This document shows positions 1 to 9,623 of a stretch of DNA of 64,000 nt, in pieces. How positions within the stretch are numbered: position 1 is the stretch's first letter; the number at the start of each line of letters is the position of its first letter. The DNA comes from Thermococcus indicus (lineage in GTDB: Archaea; Methanobacteriota_B; Thermococci; Thermococcales; Thermococcaceae), in NCBI RefSeq assembly GCF_006274605.1, contig NZ_CP040846.1:1929041-1993040 (forward strand). The letters are read 5' to 3'. The translations under genes were made by a program, and so were the position numbers. Under the pieces are notes generated by a model, which was not told where the DNA came from, made no database searches, and worked only from the letters and a program-made list of their open reading frames with translations.

Positions 1-1689
1 CCCTACGTCTACGAGCCGACCGTTCCGGACACGGCCTTTGCAGTTCTGGCCCTTTATCGGGCCGGGGACTACGGAAAGGTTCTGGAAGGCTGCGAATGGC
101 TTATGCAGATAAGGACGCCCTTCGACTCGTGGGGCTTCGCCAACGGGGAGGAGCACGAGGCCAAGTACACTGCCATGGCGATGCTCGCTTTGATGAGGGG
201 TGAGAACATAGCGGGGGGAAGGTACAGCCCAACCCTCAACGGCGCCGCCTACTGGCTGATATACAAGCAGAACCCGGACGGCTCTTGGAACGACTACACC
301 GACACAGCACTCGCTTTGATAGCCCTCAGGGAGTTCGTTAACGGGGGCTACATCAACGAGAGCCTTACGGGCTTCGAAAAGGGGGTGGAAGAAGCCATGA
401 ACCGCGCCCGGGGCTGGCTGATGGGAACCGAACCGAAGATCGATACGGAGAGGATATTTGGCTACATGGCGCTCGGTGAAAAGGAGAAGCTCAGGGAGAT
501 GGAAGTGAAGGGCGAGCTGAGAGCCTACCGCGCCTTTGCCCTCGCGTACCTCGGTGAAAAAGTGGAACTTGGAGATGACTTTAATTCGACCGTCGCTCTC
601 GCTATGGCCCTCTACGCGACGGGAGATGAGAAATATCGCGAGGAACTGCTCAAGAGGGAGCACTTCGGCTTCTGGGGCGTTCTGCACTACCGCGTCCTCG
701 ACCTGCTGAGCGTTTCCAAAGTGGGGGGCTTTGAGAACCTCCGCCCCATAGCCTGCCCGTACCTCTCCAGGATACACCCCACGGACGACTGGGAGAAGGT
801 CATTCTCGCCGATTACTACCTCCTCTGCAACGAAACCCCCGAACTGCCCTCCAACCTATCCGCCCTGCTCCCGTGGCAGGTGGCCGAGCTGGCGAGAGTT
901 AAGGCCCTGATGGGTGAGGATTACAGCGGGGAGGTGAGCTACCTCCTCTCGACCGGAAAGAACGGCGTCTGGAGGGACTTCTACAACACCGAGTACGTTG
1001 TGGAGGTCTTCAGGTTCCTCAACGTGAGCCACGACTACTCGCTCTCGCTCGACTACCTCAGCAGGAACCTGACATGGATGCTCGAAACCACAGATTCAGA
1101 AACCGGAAACCCGGTTTACTACAACGTTCCGACTTACTACCTTGCCCACGCGGTCATAGTTTTCAGCGAGTTCGAGATGGAGAAGGAGCTAAACGAGACC
1201 CTGGGCCTGCTTGCGGAGAGGCAGTACGACAACGGGGCCTTCCCCTACACCCAGGGCTCGGTAGCCGGAATAACATCAACGGCGAGGATTGCTTGGGCGC
1301 TCCAGAGGGCCGGACTTGAAGACACGGAAATCCACGTCAAAGCGGTCTCGTTCCTAAGGAATCTGCTCTACGCTGAAATCCCCTCCCCGGAGGTAGCTGG
1401 TGAGACCGCCAGCCTGGCTAACGCCACCTTCCTGCTCGTGAGGGACGGTTCCTACATCGGCAACGCAACGGGGAAGGCAACTATTACCGGTCTGGACGGC
1501 TACGTGGTGATATATCCAGCCGAGAGCCCGCTCTCCATAACTGCCTACGAGGTCAACGGCTTCGCGGCGGTAAAATCCGATGGAAGGAACGAGGAAGCGG
1601 CATACGTTTACATCGGAGTCGGGGCCCTTTTGGTGGCTCTTGCCCTCGTTATCGTGCGGAGGGGAAGGAGAAAGGAATCACAAAGGTGA
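1..1689 (+). CDS. Exported alpha/alpha-toroid (prenyltransferase/squalene oxidase repeat-like) membrane-anchored protein, 5' partial
   Basis: The frame is open from base 1, so the start lies outside the window; 562 residues are visible. Helical repeats with Gly/Trp-rich turns (for example WLIYKQNPDGSW and RQYDNGAFPYTQG) resemble the prenyltransferase/squalene-oxidase toroid. A Ser/Pro-rich stretch and one C-terminal membrane segment (IGVGALLVALALVIV) followed by RRGRRK suggest an extracellular domain held by a C-terminal anchor. Asn-x-Ser/Thr sites are frequent, as in exported archaeal proteins. It overlaps the convergent nucleotidyltransferase by 12 bp. Function unknown; catalytic terpene cyclase motifs (DXDD, repeated QW) are not evident, so a binding or structural role is as likely. 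Confidence 0.75.
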   Translation, partial: PYVYEPTVPDTAFAVLALYRAGDYGKVLEGCEWLMQIRTPFDSWGFANGEEHEAKYTAMAMLALMRGENIAGGRYSPTLNGAAYWLIYKQNPDGSWNDYTDTALALIALREFVNGGYINESLTGFEKGVEEAMNRARGWLMGTEPKIDTERIFGYMALGEKEKLREMEVKGELRAYRAFALAYLGEKVELGDDFNSTVALAMALYATGDEKYREELLKREHFGFWGVLHYRVLDLLSVSKVGGFENLRPIACPYLSRIHPTDDWEKVILADYYLLCNETPELPSNLSALLPWQVAELARVKALMGEDYSGEVSYLLSTGKNGVWRDFYNTEYVVEVFRFLNVSHDYSLSLDYLSRNLTWMLETTDSETGNPVYYNVPTYYLAHAVIVFSEFEMEKELNETLGLLAERQYDNGAFPYTQGSVAGITSTARIAWALQRAGLEDTEIHVKAVSFLRNLLYAEIPSPEVAGETASLANATFLLVRDGSYIGNATGKATITGLDGYVVIYPAESPLSITAYEVNGFAAVKSDGRNEEAAYVYIGVGALLVALALVIVRRGRRKESQR

Positions 1690-2361
1690 GTTTCGTTTTT
1701 TCTTAAGTTCTTCCACCCTGGAGGTTATGAAGTCCCTCAAAAACTCCCCGCTGAACTCGGTTCTCCTTCCGTCGAGGTAGGCCAGGTAGATTTGGAGTGC
1801 CCCCTCATCGCCGAGTTCCTGGAGGGTTCTCAGAACGTCATCCTTCGCAAGGGTGGAACCGTTCAGGAAGGCCATCAGCCTTGCCGTCTCGCCGGCCAAG
1901 ATGTGGAGCATCTTTCTGTTCTCCGAGAAGCGCTCGAGATTCCTCAGAATGCCCTCCAACCTGCCGGGGAGGAGCTCGTCCAGAGGGTACTCCGGGATCA
2001 TCCCCACAACATCTTCCCCGATCACAACGACGTGATTTTCTCTAAAATCCCGCTGGTAAATCGTGAGGAACTTGTAGGGATAGCCGAGATTGAGCGGGTC
2101 GCGGAGGTTCGAGAGCCATTCCCAGGCGATGTCAACCTCCACCGGATTGAGGAACGATGAGCACTCCTCGAGAATCGGCTTTATCTCCCTGAGAACGGAC
2201 TCCGGGTCTGCCCCATCATCAAGGACCGCAAAGAAGTCCACGTCGCTCGTCCCCGGGACGAAGTCGCCCCTAACGAGGGAACCGTACAGAATGAGGGAAT
2301 GGAGGCCGGAAACCCGGCCGAGTTTCTTTCGTATGCAATCCGCGAGCCTTTCGGCCCTCAT
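1678..2361 (-). CDS. Nucleotidyltransferase-fold protein
   Basis: A 227-residue protein with a Pol-beta-type nucleotidyltransferase core near the N-terminus: LYGSLVRGDF followed by TSDVDFF, the GS...DxD metal-binding pattern, and a later acidic VDIAWEW that could supply the third carboxylate. The C-terminal half is helical and charged. The ATG at 2361 is chosen because it overlaps the bpsA stop as ATGA, implying translational coupling; the open frame extends upstream but reads as bpsA in another frame. The substrate cannot be read from sequence. It is larger than the minimal MNT antitoxins and has no HEPN partner beside it, so a stand-alone role is plausible. Confidence 0.8.
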   Translation of the reverse strand: MRAERLADCIRKKLGRVSGLHSLILYGSLVRGDFVPGTSDVDFFAVLDDGADPESVLREIKPILEECSSFLNPVEVDIAWEWLSNLRDPLNLGYPYKFLTIYQRDFRENHVVVIGEDVVGMIPEYPLDELLPGRLEGILRNLERFSENRKMLHILAGETARLMAFLNGSTLAKDDVLRTLQELGDEGALQIYLAYLDGRRTEFSGEFLRDFITSRVEELKKKRNSPL

Positions 2362-3413
2362 GTGGTCGAGGCCTCTTCGTCGTTGTAGAGCTCGTCGCCA
2401 AGCTCTATCTTCTCCTCGAAGCCCTTCGAGCCCTCGAGGGTCTGTATCCTGAACATGTAGCTCTTGTACCAGTTGTAGGACGGCCTGACCTTTACCGGAA
2501 GGAGCTTCCAGGCCCTGGTTTCCTCCTCGTAGCCCCAGTTCACGTACTCGTTGAAGTTCCTGATGATGTCGGTGATGACAACCCCGAACTCGTTGAGGAG
2601 AACCCTCTGGATTTCCCTCCACTTGTCGAGGGAGCTCTCGCGCCTCGTTATTCCGAAGTAGCCGGCGCAGCCGGGCCCCTTGAGCGTCGCTATTCCCCTG
2701 CCGACGAAGGCCCTTATGGCATCAACGGTTTCGGGCGGGTCGGTGATGAAGGTGTCGAACTTGTGGAGCGCGTAGTCGGGGAGCGGCTCGCGGAGGTCAA
2801 AGGTGAACATCTCGATGTTCTCGTAGCCGAGCTCGTCGGCGGTCTTCTCGATGAACTTCACGAGGCGCTCGTCTATGTCGAGGACGGCAATCCTCTTGGG
2901 AAGGCCGCTGAGCATGAGGGCTATGCTCGTGAGGTCGTCGTCGCCGAGGACGAACACCTCTTTGTTCTCAAGGTCCCCGCGGGTGTGCATGAGGGCTATC
3001 CTTGCCACGGTCGTCTCGGGGGTAACATAGGCCTGGTCGAAGTCGTGTTTGGGCTGTGGGCGGTCTTTGACTATCTCCTTGAACTGCTCGAGGAGGTCGC
3101 TGAACGCTGAAAGCTCAACCGTCTTGCCCTCGCAGTGGGAGCAGGTGTAGTCCTTCCTCGCGCCTATTCCATACTTCTCCACCAGCTTCCTGCCGCTCTG
3201 GGTGAGGACAACGCTCGGGCCGTCGAAGGCAACGTAACCCATCTCGTGAAGGGCCGTGATGACGGCAACGACGAGCGGGAGCGGCTCCTCGCTGAGGTCA
3301 ACGATTCTCCAGACGTCCCCACTTGCCTGGATGGCACTCAGAACGTTCTCGACGGTTCTCTCGTAAACGGGGATGCTCGTCTTCTCCCTAACCTTCTCCA
3401 CTATCTCCCTCAT
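2358..3413 (-). CDS. bpsA: N4-bis(aminopropyl)spermidine synthase (branched-chain polyamine synthase)
   Basis: 351 residues, the length I recall for characterised Thermococcus BpsA. The enzyme adds aminopropyl groups from decarboxylated S-adenosylmethionine to spermidine, giving branched polyamines that stabilise nucleic acids at high temperature. An N-terminal winged-helix-like region with a CSHC pair precedes a Rossmann methyltransferase-like core with GDDD (residues about 159-162, the reported catalytic Asp region) and the DPPET motif. The start at 3413 is preceded by GGAGGTG at good spacing; the longer open frame (to 3491) is rejected because it crosses the promoter. It shares a divergent promoter region with the PP-loop gene and is coupled to the nucleotidyltransferase downstream. 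Confidence 0.93.
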   Translation of the reverse strand: MREIVEKVREKTSIPVYERTVENVLSAIQASGDVWRIVDLSEEPLPLVVAVITALHEMGYVAFDGPSVVLTQSGRKLVEKYGIGARKDYTCSHCEGKTVELSAFSDLLEQFKEIVKDRPQPKHDFDQAYVTPETTVARIALMHTRGDLENKEVFVLGDDDLTSIALMLSGLPKRIAVLDIDERLVKFIEKTADELGYENIEMFTFDLREPLPDYALHKFDTFITDPPETVDAIRAFVGRGIATLKGPGCAGYFGITRRESSLDKWREIQRVLLNEFGVVITDIIRNFNEYVNWGYEEETRAWKLLPVKVRPSYNWYKSYMFRIQTLEGSKGFEEKIELGDELYNDEEASTT

Positions 3414-3522
3414 CGCAAGCACCTCCAGAAGCATTTTAGGTTCGTGAGCGGGGTTAGGGTGGGCCTCTTTTAAGGTTTTTCCCGGCGGCAAGTTTAATAA
3501 GTGGCCCGCTTAGTGGGCTTCG

Positions 3523-4263
3523 ATGATAGGGCCAGTGAAAGACGACTTCGTCAAGTGCTACCGTCTCGAGTACAACCTCGAGGCCCTGGAGAGGGTTAGA
3601 GGAGAAATCGGTGAAGAAGCCTACTCCCGCCTGAAAGCCCTGGTGGAGTACCGCCTCCACGGGAAGGAGTTTGACCGCTCACCTATCGACGTCAAGATAG
3701 CCCTTGCCTTTTCTGCCGGTTCGGACAGCACGGCGGCTCTTAAAATACTCCGCTGGGCGGGCTTTGAGGTGGTGCCCGTAACAGTTCGGCTTCCCCAGAT
3801 GAATGAGGCGGTCGTCGAGAGGGCCCGCTCCTTTGGGGCGGTCTTCGTCGAGGTTCCCGGATACCTTGAGGTCATCAGCGCCCAGATGGAGAAGGGCGCG
3901 CCCATATGCGGCAAGTGCCACTCGATGGTGATGAGAGCCGTGGAGGAGTACGCGAAGGAAAGCGGGATAAAAATCCTCGCCAGCGGGGACCTGCTCAGCT
4001 CGGGACTGATATCGATCTACGAAACCGGCGAACTCGTGACCCTGAACCTCCCCGCCTTCCTCGCCCTTGATAAGGGGGAGATAATCGAGCTGATAGGGGG
4101 AAAGTACGATCTCAAGTTCGGCTGTCCCCTGCTCTGGGAGACGTTCAAGAGGGCACCGGGCGTAAAGCGCTTTGCAATACAGCGTGTTCTCCGCGAGCTG
4201 AGGGCCAGGGCGATAACGCCAGAGATAGCCGAAGCTCTGATACTCGACGTCCTCGCCCGCTGA
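3523..4263 (+). CDS. PP-loop ATPase superfamily protein
   Basis: 246 residues. The nucleotide-binding loop is FSAGSDST (residues about 63-70), a variant of the SGGxDS PP-loop used by enzymes that adenylate their substrates (tRNA thiolation, QueC, asparagine synthase-like). A CGKCHSM motif at about residues 128-134 and FGCPLLW near the C-terminus supply cysteines that could bind metal or act in thiolation. It is distinct from the QueC at 16822. A TATA-like AGTTTAATAAG lies about 25 bp before the ATG, so the message may be leaderless. The substrate is not identifiable; a tRNA-modifying role is the natural guess. Confidence 0.82.
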   Translation: MIGPVKDDFVKCYRLEYNLEALERVRGEIGEEAYSRLKALVEYRLHGKEFDRSPIDVKIALAFSAGSDSTAALKILRWAGFEVVPVTVRLPQMNEAVVERARSFGAVFVEVPGYLEVISAQMEKGAPICGKCHSMVMRAVEEYAKESGIKILASGDLLSSGLISIYETGELVTLNLPAFLALDKGEIIELIGGKYDLKFGCPLLWETFKRAPGVKRFAIQRVLRELRARAITPEIAEALILDVLAR

Positions 4264-4326
4264 TTCCACAATTCTGACCCAAAAGGTTTAAATCTGTCAT
4301 TCTGAATCCCACCCAGGTGGTGAGTA

Positions 4327-4860
4327 ATGGTCACGAAAGAGGAAGTCGAAAAGGTCGTTAATGAGGTAGTCGATGAGAAGTTCGTCAAATCCATCGAGGT
4401 GAACGAGAAAGGTGACGTCACCGTTACGCTCGCGAAGGACACCCCAGACATAGACAACGTCCTCATAAAACTCCACTCGGAGCTCGGGAAGCTCGAGGGG
4501 ATCGGTCTGATAACCATCAACCGCGAACGCGAGGTTCAGGAGGGCGGCGAAAGCGTCGAGCTGACGGAGGAGATCATACTCGAGAAACTCAAAGAGGTCA
4601 TAGACCCCGAGATAGGAATCGACGTGGTGAACCTGGGCCTCATATACGAGCTCAAGATAAACCAAGACAACACGGTCTACGTCAAGATGACGATGACCAC
4701 TCCGGGCTGTCCGCTCACGATGTGGATTCTGAGGGCGGTTGAGGACAAGATACTTGAGATACCTGGCGTCAAGGACGCCGAAATCGAGCTTACCTTCGAC
4801 CCGCCCTGGACGCCCGACAGAATCAGTCCGGAGTACAAGAAGAGGCTTGGACTTTACTGA
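4327..4860 (+). CDS. MIP18/PaaD-like (DUF59) iron-sulfur assembly protein with an extra N-terminal copy
   Basis: 177 residues. The C-terminal part (about 80-170) is a clear DUF59/MIP18 domain, with DPEIGIDVVNLGLIY and the TTPGCPLT cysteine loop, and ends in the usual DPPWTPDRIS. The family helps deliver Fe-S clusters to target proteins. The first 70 residues resemble a degenerate copy of the same fold (helix, strand pair, helix, strand) without the cysteine loop. Promoter GGTTTAAATC at about 4283 and a GGTGGTGAGT ribosome site support the ATG. The next gene is ferredoxin, an Fe-S client, but a separate strong TATA box lies between them. Confidence 0.88.
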   Translation: MVTKEEVEKVVNEVVDEKFVKSIEVNEKGDVTVTLAKDTPDIDNVLIKLHSELGKLEGIGLITINREREVQEGGESVELTEEIILEKLKEVIDPEIGIDVVNLGLIYELKINQDNTVYVKMTMTTPGCPLTMWILRAVEDKILEIPGVKDAEIELTFDPPWTPDRISPEYKKRLGLY

Positions 4861-5196
<336 letters not shown>

Positions 5197-5284
5197 AGCC
5201 TCTTCTTTTTCCCTTCATGAACGCCGCTTTTCTGAAAAGTTCCGGAAGCTCTGGAAGATAGAAGTTTGAAAGATAGAAGAGAGG

Positions 5285-6457
5285 TCACTCCAGGCCAAGT
5301 CCGAACTTCTCCGCCTGCTCGAGCACGTAGTCCCTTATCTCCCTGGCCTTTGGCAGTTCAGCCACTATCTCCCCGTTCTCGATGAGCGGCTTGAGGAGGG
5401 GTTCAACCTTCGCCCCGCAGACCGGGCAGCGTTCGAGCTTCTTCTCAGCCGGAACGCGGTGGTAGTGGCCGTTCTCACAGCGGTATATCTGCTTCCTTCC
5501 GCTGAGTTTGCCGCGCTTTGTTATCGGCTTCCCCTCGATCTCAACTATGTCGAGGGAAAAATCTACTGGCTTGGCGCTGGCTATCGAGCCTCCAACGCCG
5601 AAGGCATCCGCCAGATCAACTATCTCCCTTATGCTTTCCTCGTCCAAACCGCCGCTCACGAAGATTTTGACGTGCTCATAGCCCCTCAGGTCGAGCTCCC
5701 AGCGAACCTCCTCGATTATTCTCCTGAAGTTGCCCCTCCTCGAGCTCGGTGTGTCGAGTCTAACTGCCGTCAACCTCTCGCCTAAAGTCTCAGCCGCCAT
5801 CAAAGCCTCGAACTTCTCGTCGCAGAGCGTATCAACCAAAGCCGTCCTCGGAACCTCGGACTCAACGACCTCGTCGAAGTACTCCCAGGCCTTAACCTGG
5901 TCGCCGACAACGAGAATGAGCGCGTGGGGCATCGTGCCGACGGGCTTTTCACCCATCATCTCCGCTCCAAGAACGCCGCTGACGCCGTCGCAGCCGCCTA
6001 TGAAGGCCGAGCGATCTATCATCGGCGCTATTGCAGGATGCATGTGCCTTATTCCGAAGGAATAGACTGGCTTGAAGTTCGCCGCTATCTTCGTCCTGAG
6101 TGCGGCGGTGGCTATGCCGCTCGCCTGGCTGAGCATTCCAAGCAGAGCGGTCTCGTAGATTCCAAACTCCTTGTAGTAGCCCTCGATCTGAAGAACGGGC
6201 TCGTAGGGGTGGAATATGGTTCCCTCTGGCATCGCGTAGACGTTAACTGGCAGCCCCTCAAGGAGCTTTGCGACCTCTTCAATTCCCGCTAAGACTCCCC
6301 ACTTCCAGCCCTTTGGAAGGGAAGTCGTCGTCACGTCGGCGAAAACCTTCCTGTGGATGCCCTTCTCGACGAGTATCTTCTTCGTTCTGATGAAGTAAAC
6401 ATCAGTGGTCTTTCCAGCTTTGATATCGTCCTCATGGGCGATGTAGAAGTCCCTCAT
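5285..6457 (-). CDS. Nicotinate phosphoribosyltransferase with C-terminal zinc ribbon
   Basis: 390 residues. Catalyses nicotinate + PRPP to nicotinate mononucleotide in NAD salvage. Family features include YETALLGMLSQASGIAT, the FGIRHMHPAI segment, LVDTLCDEKFEA and the phosphate-binding FVSGGLDEESI. Near residues 330-355 is a zinc-ribbon-like pair (CENGH... CPVCG), seen in archaeal members. The start is preceded by GGTGAGGAG. It runs divergently from the SDR gene. The quinolinate/nicotinate family assignment is firm; the metal ribbon is inferred from cysteine spacing. Confidence 0.92.
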   Translation of the reverse strand: MRDFYIAHEDDIKAGKTTDVYFIRTKKILVEKGIHRKVFADVTTTSLPKGWKWGVLAGIEEVAKLLEGLPVNVYAMPEGTIFHPYEPVLQIEGYYKEFGIYETALLGMLSQASGIATAALRTKIAANFKPVYSFGIRHMHPAIAPMIDRSAFIGGCDGVSGVLGAEMMGEKPVGTMPHALILVVGDQVKAWEYFDEVVESEVPRTALVDTLCDEKFEALMAAETLGERLTAVRLDTPSSRRGNFRRIIEEVRWELDLRGYEHVKIFVSGGLDEESIREIVDLADAFGVGGSIASAKPVDFSLDIVEIEGKPITKRGKLSGRKQIYRCENGHYHRVPAEKKLERCPVCGAKVEPLLKPLIENGEIVAELPKAREIRDYVLEQAEKFGLGLE

Positions 6458-6545
6458 TTCTCCTCACCTGATGGGAAGTTCTCGCCATACGATTTAAGGC
6501 TTTCCGGGGAAATGTTTATTGGGAGTAAGGTCAAAACTACAAACC

Positions 6546-7343
6546 ATGAGCGGGCCGAGACCTATCTCCGAACTCCTCTCCCTGAAGGGGAGGAAAGCCC
6601 TTATTACTGGCGCGGCTTCGGGAATAGGCCGCGCGACTGCACTTCGCTTCGCCGAGGCCGGAGCGAACCTGGAGCTCGTGGATATAGACGAGTTCGGCCT
6701 GAAGGAGACCAAAGCTCTGGCTGAAGAGTTCGGCGTTGAGGTTGGCATTCACCGCGTTGACCTCTCAAAGAAAATTGAGGTGGACGCGCTCTGGGAGGCC
6801 CTGAAGGGCGGGGAGCCTGATATCCTGGTGAACAACGCCGGCGTCTACTGGTTCAAGGACTTCACGGAGGTCGATGAAGGGTTCTACGAGAGGGTAATGG
6901 CGATAAACCTCGACTCCGTCTTCTGGATGTGCCAGCACTTCGTCCGGGCAAGGAAGGAGAGAGGAGGCGTGATAATCAACGTGAGCTCGATAGAGGCTTT
7001 TCTTCCGTTCGCTAAGGGCCTCGCCCACTACGACGCGGCAAAGCTCGGCGTGGTTGCTCTCACCAGGGCGATAGCGAGGGACTACGGCAAGAAGATCAGG
7101 GCAAACGTCGTTGTTCCCGGGGGCATAGAGACCGAGGGAGTAAAGAAGCTCAAGAGAGAGGCCATAATGAAGCTTGACGTGGAGAAGATAAGCATCTCCT
7201 TCAACTTCAACGCACGCCTTCCGATGGGGCGCTTTGGAGAGCCGGACGAAGTAGCGAGGGTCATGCTCTTCCTGGCGAGCGATCTAGCCAGCTACGTCAA
7301 CGGGGCGGTTATTCCAGTTGATGGCGGCTTCCTCTCAACCTAA
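6546..7343 (+). CDS. Short-chain dehydrogenase/reductase (SDR)
   Basis: 265 residues. Classical SDR: the [10 protein letters not shown] cofactor loop near the N-terminus, an acidic residue after the second strand (ELVDID) favouring NAD(H), NNAG, the catalytic serine in INVSSIEA, and YDAAK supplying Tyr and Lys. It ends with the [13 protein letters not shown] motif. The ATG at 6546 is chosen because homology begins just after it and a TATA-like TTTATT lies about 26 bp upstream, consistent with a leaderless message; an in-frame TTG at 6519 is less likely. Substrate unknown. Its 3' end overlaps the convergent MBL gene by 9 bp. Confidence 0.88.
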   Translation: MSGPRPISELLSLKGRKALITGAASGIGRATALRFAEAGANLELVDIDEFGLKETKALAEEFGVEVGIHRVDLSKKIEVDALWEALKGGEPDILVNNAGVYWFKDFTEVDEGFYERVMAINLDSVFWMCQHFVRARKERGGVIINVSSIEAFLPFAKGLAHYDAAKLGVVALTRAIARDYGKKIRANVVVPGGIETEGVKKLKREAIMKLDVEKISISFNFNARLPMGRFGEPDEVARVMLFLASDLASYVNGAVIPVDGGFLST

Positions 7344-8234
7344 CCTGAAGGGCAGCTGGACGCTTTCCCCGCTTTCCATTTTGTGAAGTTCCCTCCTGTA
7401 TGCTTCGAGCGGTCTGTCCTCAACTTTCAGAAAGCCTGCGAAGGTCTTGGGCCTCTTCTCAAGCTCATCGAAGAACCTCGGATAGTTCCTGTCCCTGACG
7501 ATGTGGTGGTCGAGTATTACCTCCGCTCCCGTCTCGCGGATTATCTCGTTGAGGTTTTTAATCCCCGTCTCCCAGCTTCCCTCGGCGCGCTTACCCAAAT
7601 AAGTCGGCGGCCCGCCGGTTATGAGCAAATCTGGAACCTTCTCAATTATCCACTCAACGGCCTTTCTGTTGAGGAGCTGGATGTCGCTCGCGTGTATTAA
7701 GCGGAAGCCGTCGTCGATCATAACCATTACCACGAAGCCGAGCTTCGAGCCCTCGCTCCCGTGCGGCACTGCAGGGGAGAACTCCAGCGTAACGCCGCCG
7801 AGGTCAAAGGTTCTGCCGTCTGCGAACTCTATCTTCTTCGCTATCGGCTCCGCGTTTTTCAAAAATGCCCAGGCGCGCTTCCTCTGGCTGAAGTTGATGT
7901 TCTCCCTCGGGTGCTTTATTAGGAGGAGCTTTCCCTCGTATATCTCCCTCGCAAAGGCTTCGCTGGAGCTCTCGTAGAGGCCCTCAAAGAATGGCGTGTG
8001 GTGGTCGTAGTGGTAGTGGGAGATAGTTACAACGTCGGTCCTCTTGGCGTAGCCCCGGAGCTTGCGGCGCATCCTATGGAGTGCCTCTATCTCGGCCTTC
8101 GCCGGTGGAAGGCCGTAACGCTTAGGCCCGAGGGCGACACCCGGGTCGATGAGGATTTTTACCTCTCCAGCTTCCACGAACGTTGCCAGGCTCCTCACGC
8201 CGAGGCTTTCGGAGGCGAGTGGGATGATCCTCAT
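7335..8234 (-). CDS. Metallo-beta-lactamase-fold hydrolase (UPF0282-like)
   Basis: 299 residues. The metal-binding SHYHYDHH motif lies at about residues 70-77; later histidines (VPHGSEGS, ASDIQLL, LDHHIVRD) fit the remaining ligands of an MBL fold. Length and sequence fit the archaeal UPF0282 group. The start at 8234 has GGTGGTAAC directly upstream; the extra 44 residues of open frame before it are cysteine-rich and not family-like. No substrate is known to me. It shares a short divergent promoter region (64 bp) with the transglutaminase-like gene. Confidence 0.88.
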   Translation of the reverse strand: MRIIPLASESLGVRSLATFVEAGEVKILIDPGVALGPKRYGLPPAKAEIEALHRMRRKLRGYAKRTDVVTISHYHYDHHTPFFEGLYESSSEAFAREIYEGKLLLIKHPRENINFSQRKRAWAFLKNAEPIAKKIEFADGRTFDLGGVTLEFSPAVPHGSEGSKLGFVVMVMIDDGFRLIHASDIQLLNRKAVEWIIEKVPDLLITGGPPTYLGKRAEGSWETGIKNLNEIIRETGAEVILDHHIVRDRNYPRFFDELEKRPKTFAGFLKVEDRPLEAYRRELHKMESGESVQLPFRLG

Positions 8235-8297
8235 GTTACCACCGAGTTTCCCCTCGACATAAACATTAAAATCCCTTTGGGACAAACTATTTTTGCA

Positions 8298-9254
8298 ATG
8301 GGAGTGTACCGCGCAGCTGCAGTTCCCATAATAATCCTCTTCCTCACAGTTAGCCTTGTGGGACACAACACGGGGAGGTTAAGGGAGATTCCAATAGTCG
8401 GAGAACCCTGGGATGGCTTGACAACGGGGATGATAAACGCCGTTTACGAGACAATCGGGATCTACCTCGGGATGGTCGGTACCGTTGATGAGAGCGTCTC
8501 CTCAAAACTCCCATTCTATAGCTCAGATAAATACATTGCACGAGTCCACAACTCCTCCTACGTTTATCCCTACTGGAGTTATACGGCATTCCCTCGTGAG
8601 AAACTGCCGGAGATTCTAAAATCAAAAGCCGTTCAGGATTTTGTGAACTCAGTTATAACGGAGGCCCAGAGCAGGTTGGATGGAAAAGATATTCCCCCGG
8701 ATCAGTTTCTTCCCTACCTCCGTGGAACAGCTTATGAAGCGATGGTTGAGAGGGTAAAGTACTGCGCTGGAGGCCCCACAAAGGATCCGAGGTATGTTGT
8801 GACCCGTTGTGGGGACTGCGACGATTGGCACGTGGTTGCCTATGCCATAATCTCGAAGATCAACGAGGAACATGGAATAAATGCGGATTACTTTTTGGCA
8901 GTAACTTTGGATCATGCGTTTTTGGTTGTCTACTACCCAGATGAAAAGAAGTGGGAGATCTACGACTGGTTTCCACCGATAGGATACCTTGACGCAAAAA
9001 CGAGTAAAGGGGAGGTCAAGGAATACATAGAACTGAACAGATGGTACTGCACCCAGTATCTTGGAGTGGAGAAACAGAAATGCGTAGTGAAGATACGAAG
9101 GTTCTCCAAGTATTCATCACTCTCGGCATTCTATGCCCGCAATGGTGCGGGCGGTATACGATACCTCTTTGAGTTCCCTGAGCTTAGGTACGTATCTCCC
9201 GACGATCTACTTGCCTTGGATGGGAACCCCATAATAAAGCATCTAAACCCGTAG
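8298..9254 (+). CDS. Exported transglutaminase-like (papain-fold) protein
   Basis: 318 residues. An N-terminal hydrophobic segment (VPIIILFLTVSLVG) is a signal peptide or anchor. A transglutaminase/peptidase-type triad is visible: Cys in TRCGDCDDWH (about residues 173-182), His in LDHAFLV and Asp in IYDWF. Extra cysteines (YCAGG, YCTQ, KCVV) may form disulfides outside the cell. The ATG at 8298 immediately precedes the signal-like segment; the longer open frame is antisense to the MBL gene. A TATA-like CATTAAAAT lies about 25 bp upstream. It is more AT-rich than its neighbours. Probably an extracellular cysteine protease or amidase; activity is unproved. Confidence 0.78.
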   Translation: MGVYRAAAVPIIILFLTVSLVGHNTGRLREIPIVGEPWDGLTTGMINAVYETIGIYLGMVGTVDESVSSKLPFYSSDKYIARVHNSSYVYPYWSYTAFPREKLPEILKSKAVQDFVNSVITEAQSRLDGKDIPPDQFLPYLRGTAYEAMVERVKYCAGGPTKDPRYVVTRCGDCDDWHVVAYAIISKINEEHGINADYFLAVTLDHAFLVVYYPDEKKWEIYDWFPPIGYLDAKTSKGEVKEYIELNRWYCTQYLGVEKQKCVVKIRRFSKYSSLSAFYARNGAGGIRYLFEFPELRYVSPDDLLALDGNPIIKHLNP

Positions 9255-9623
9255 AAAACCTTAGCGTCCTCTCCCAAAGGGCCCGAAAACCTTCAGTATA
9301 GCTGGACTTTTCTTTAAGAGTTTTGGGATGATATAAATCCAGCTGTTTATCAAATATTTTTGGAGTCCCTGCTGTGTCATGCCCCCGTTCGAGATAACTA
9401 AAACCTCCGTACATCTTGTTTCATTTTCGAACCCAACAAACGGGATTGCTCGGCCCCATTTTGTTAAATTGTGTCAAGTAAAAAATCCTTTACTGGTGTA
9501 AGACAAATACCTTACACGTAAATTTTATAAAGTCCGAAATCCCGATTTTTCTCTGCCGTTTGGCCGTTTACTCAATCCACAGCCTTTCCACAAACCAAAA
9601 AGGGTTAGTGGAGGGTGTATCAG
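9255..9623. other. 369-bp intergenic region
   Basis: AT-rich compared with the flanking genes. The first half shows no open frame or RNA that I can support. The second half carries an imperfect dyad directly upstream of a TATA box (9490-9532), then about 90 bp of leader before the DUF302 gene with its GGAGGGTG ribosome site at 9609-9616. Confidence 0.6.
9490..9532 (+). promoter_or_regulatory. Dyad operator-like site plus TATA box of the DUF302 gene
   Basis: GTGTAAG (9496-9502) and CTTACAC (9511-9517) form a perfect 7-bp inverted pair with an 8-bp spacer; TTAC and GTAA extend the arms outside. The TATA element ATTTTATAAAG follows at once. The placement suggests a regulator binding just upstream of TBP. 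The regulator is unknown. Confidence 0.5.
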
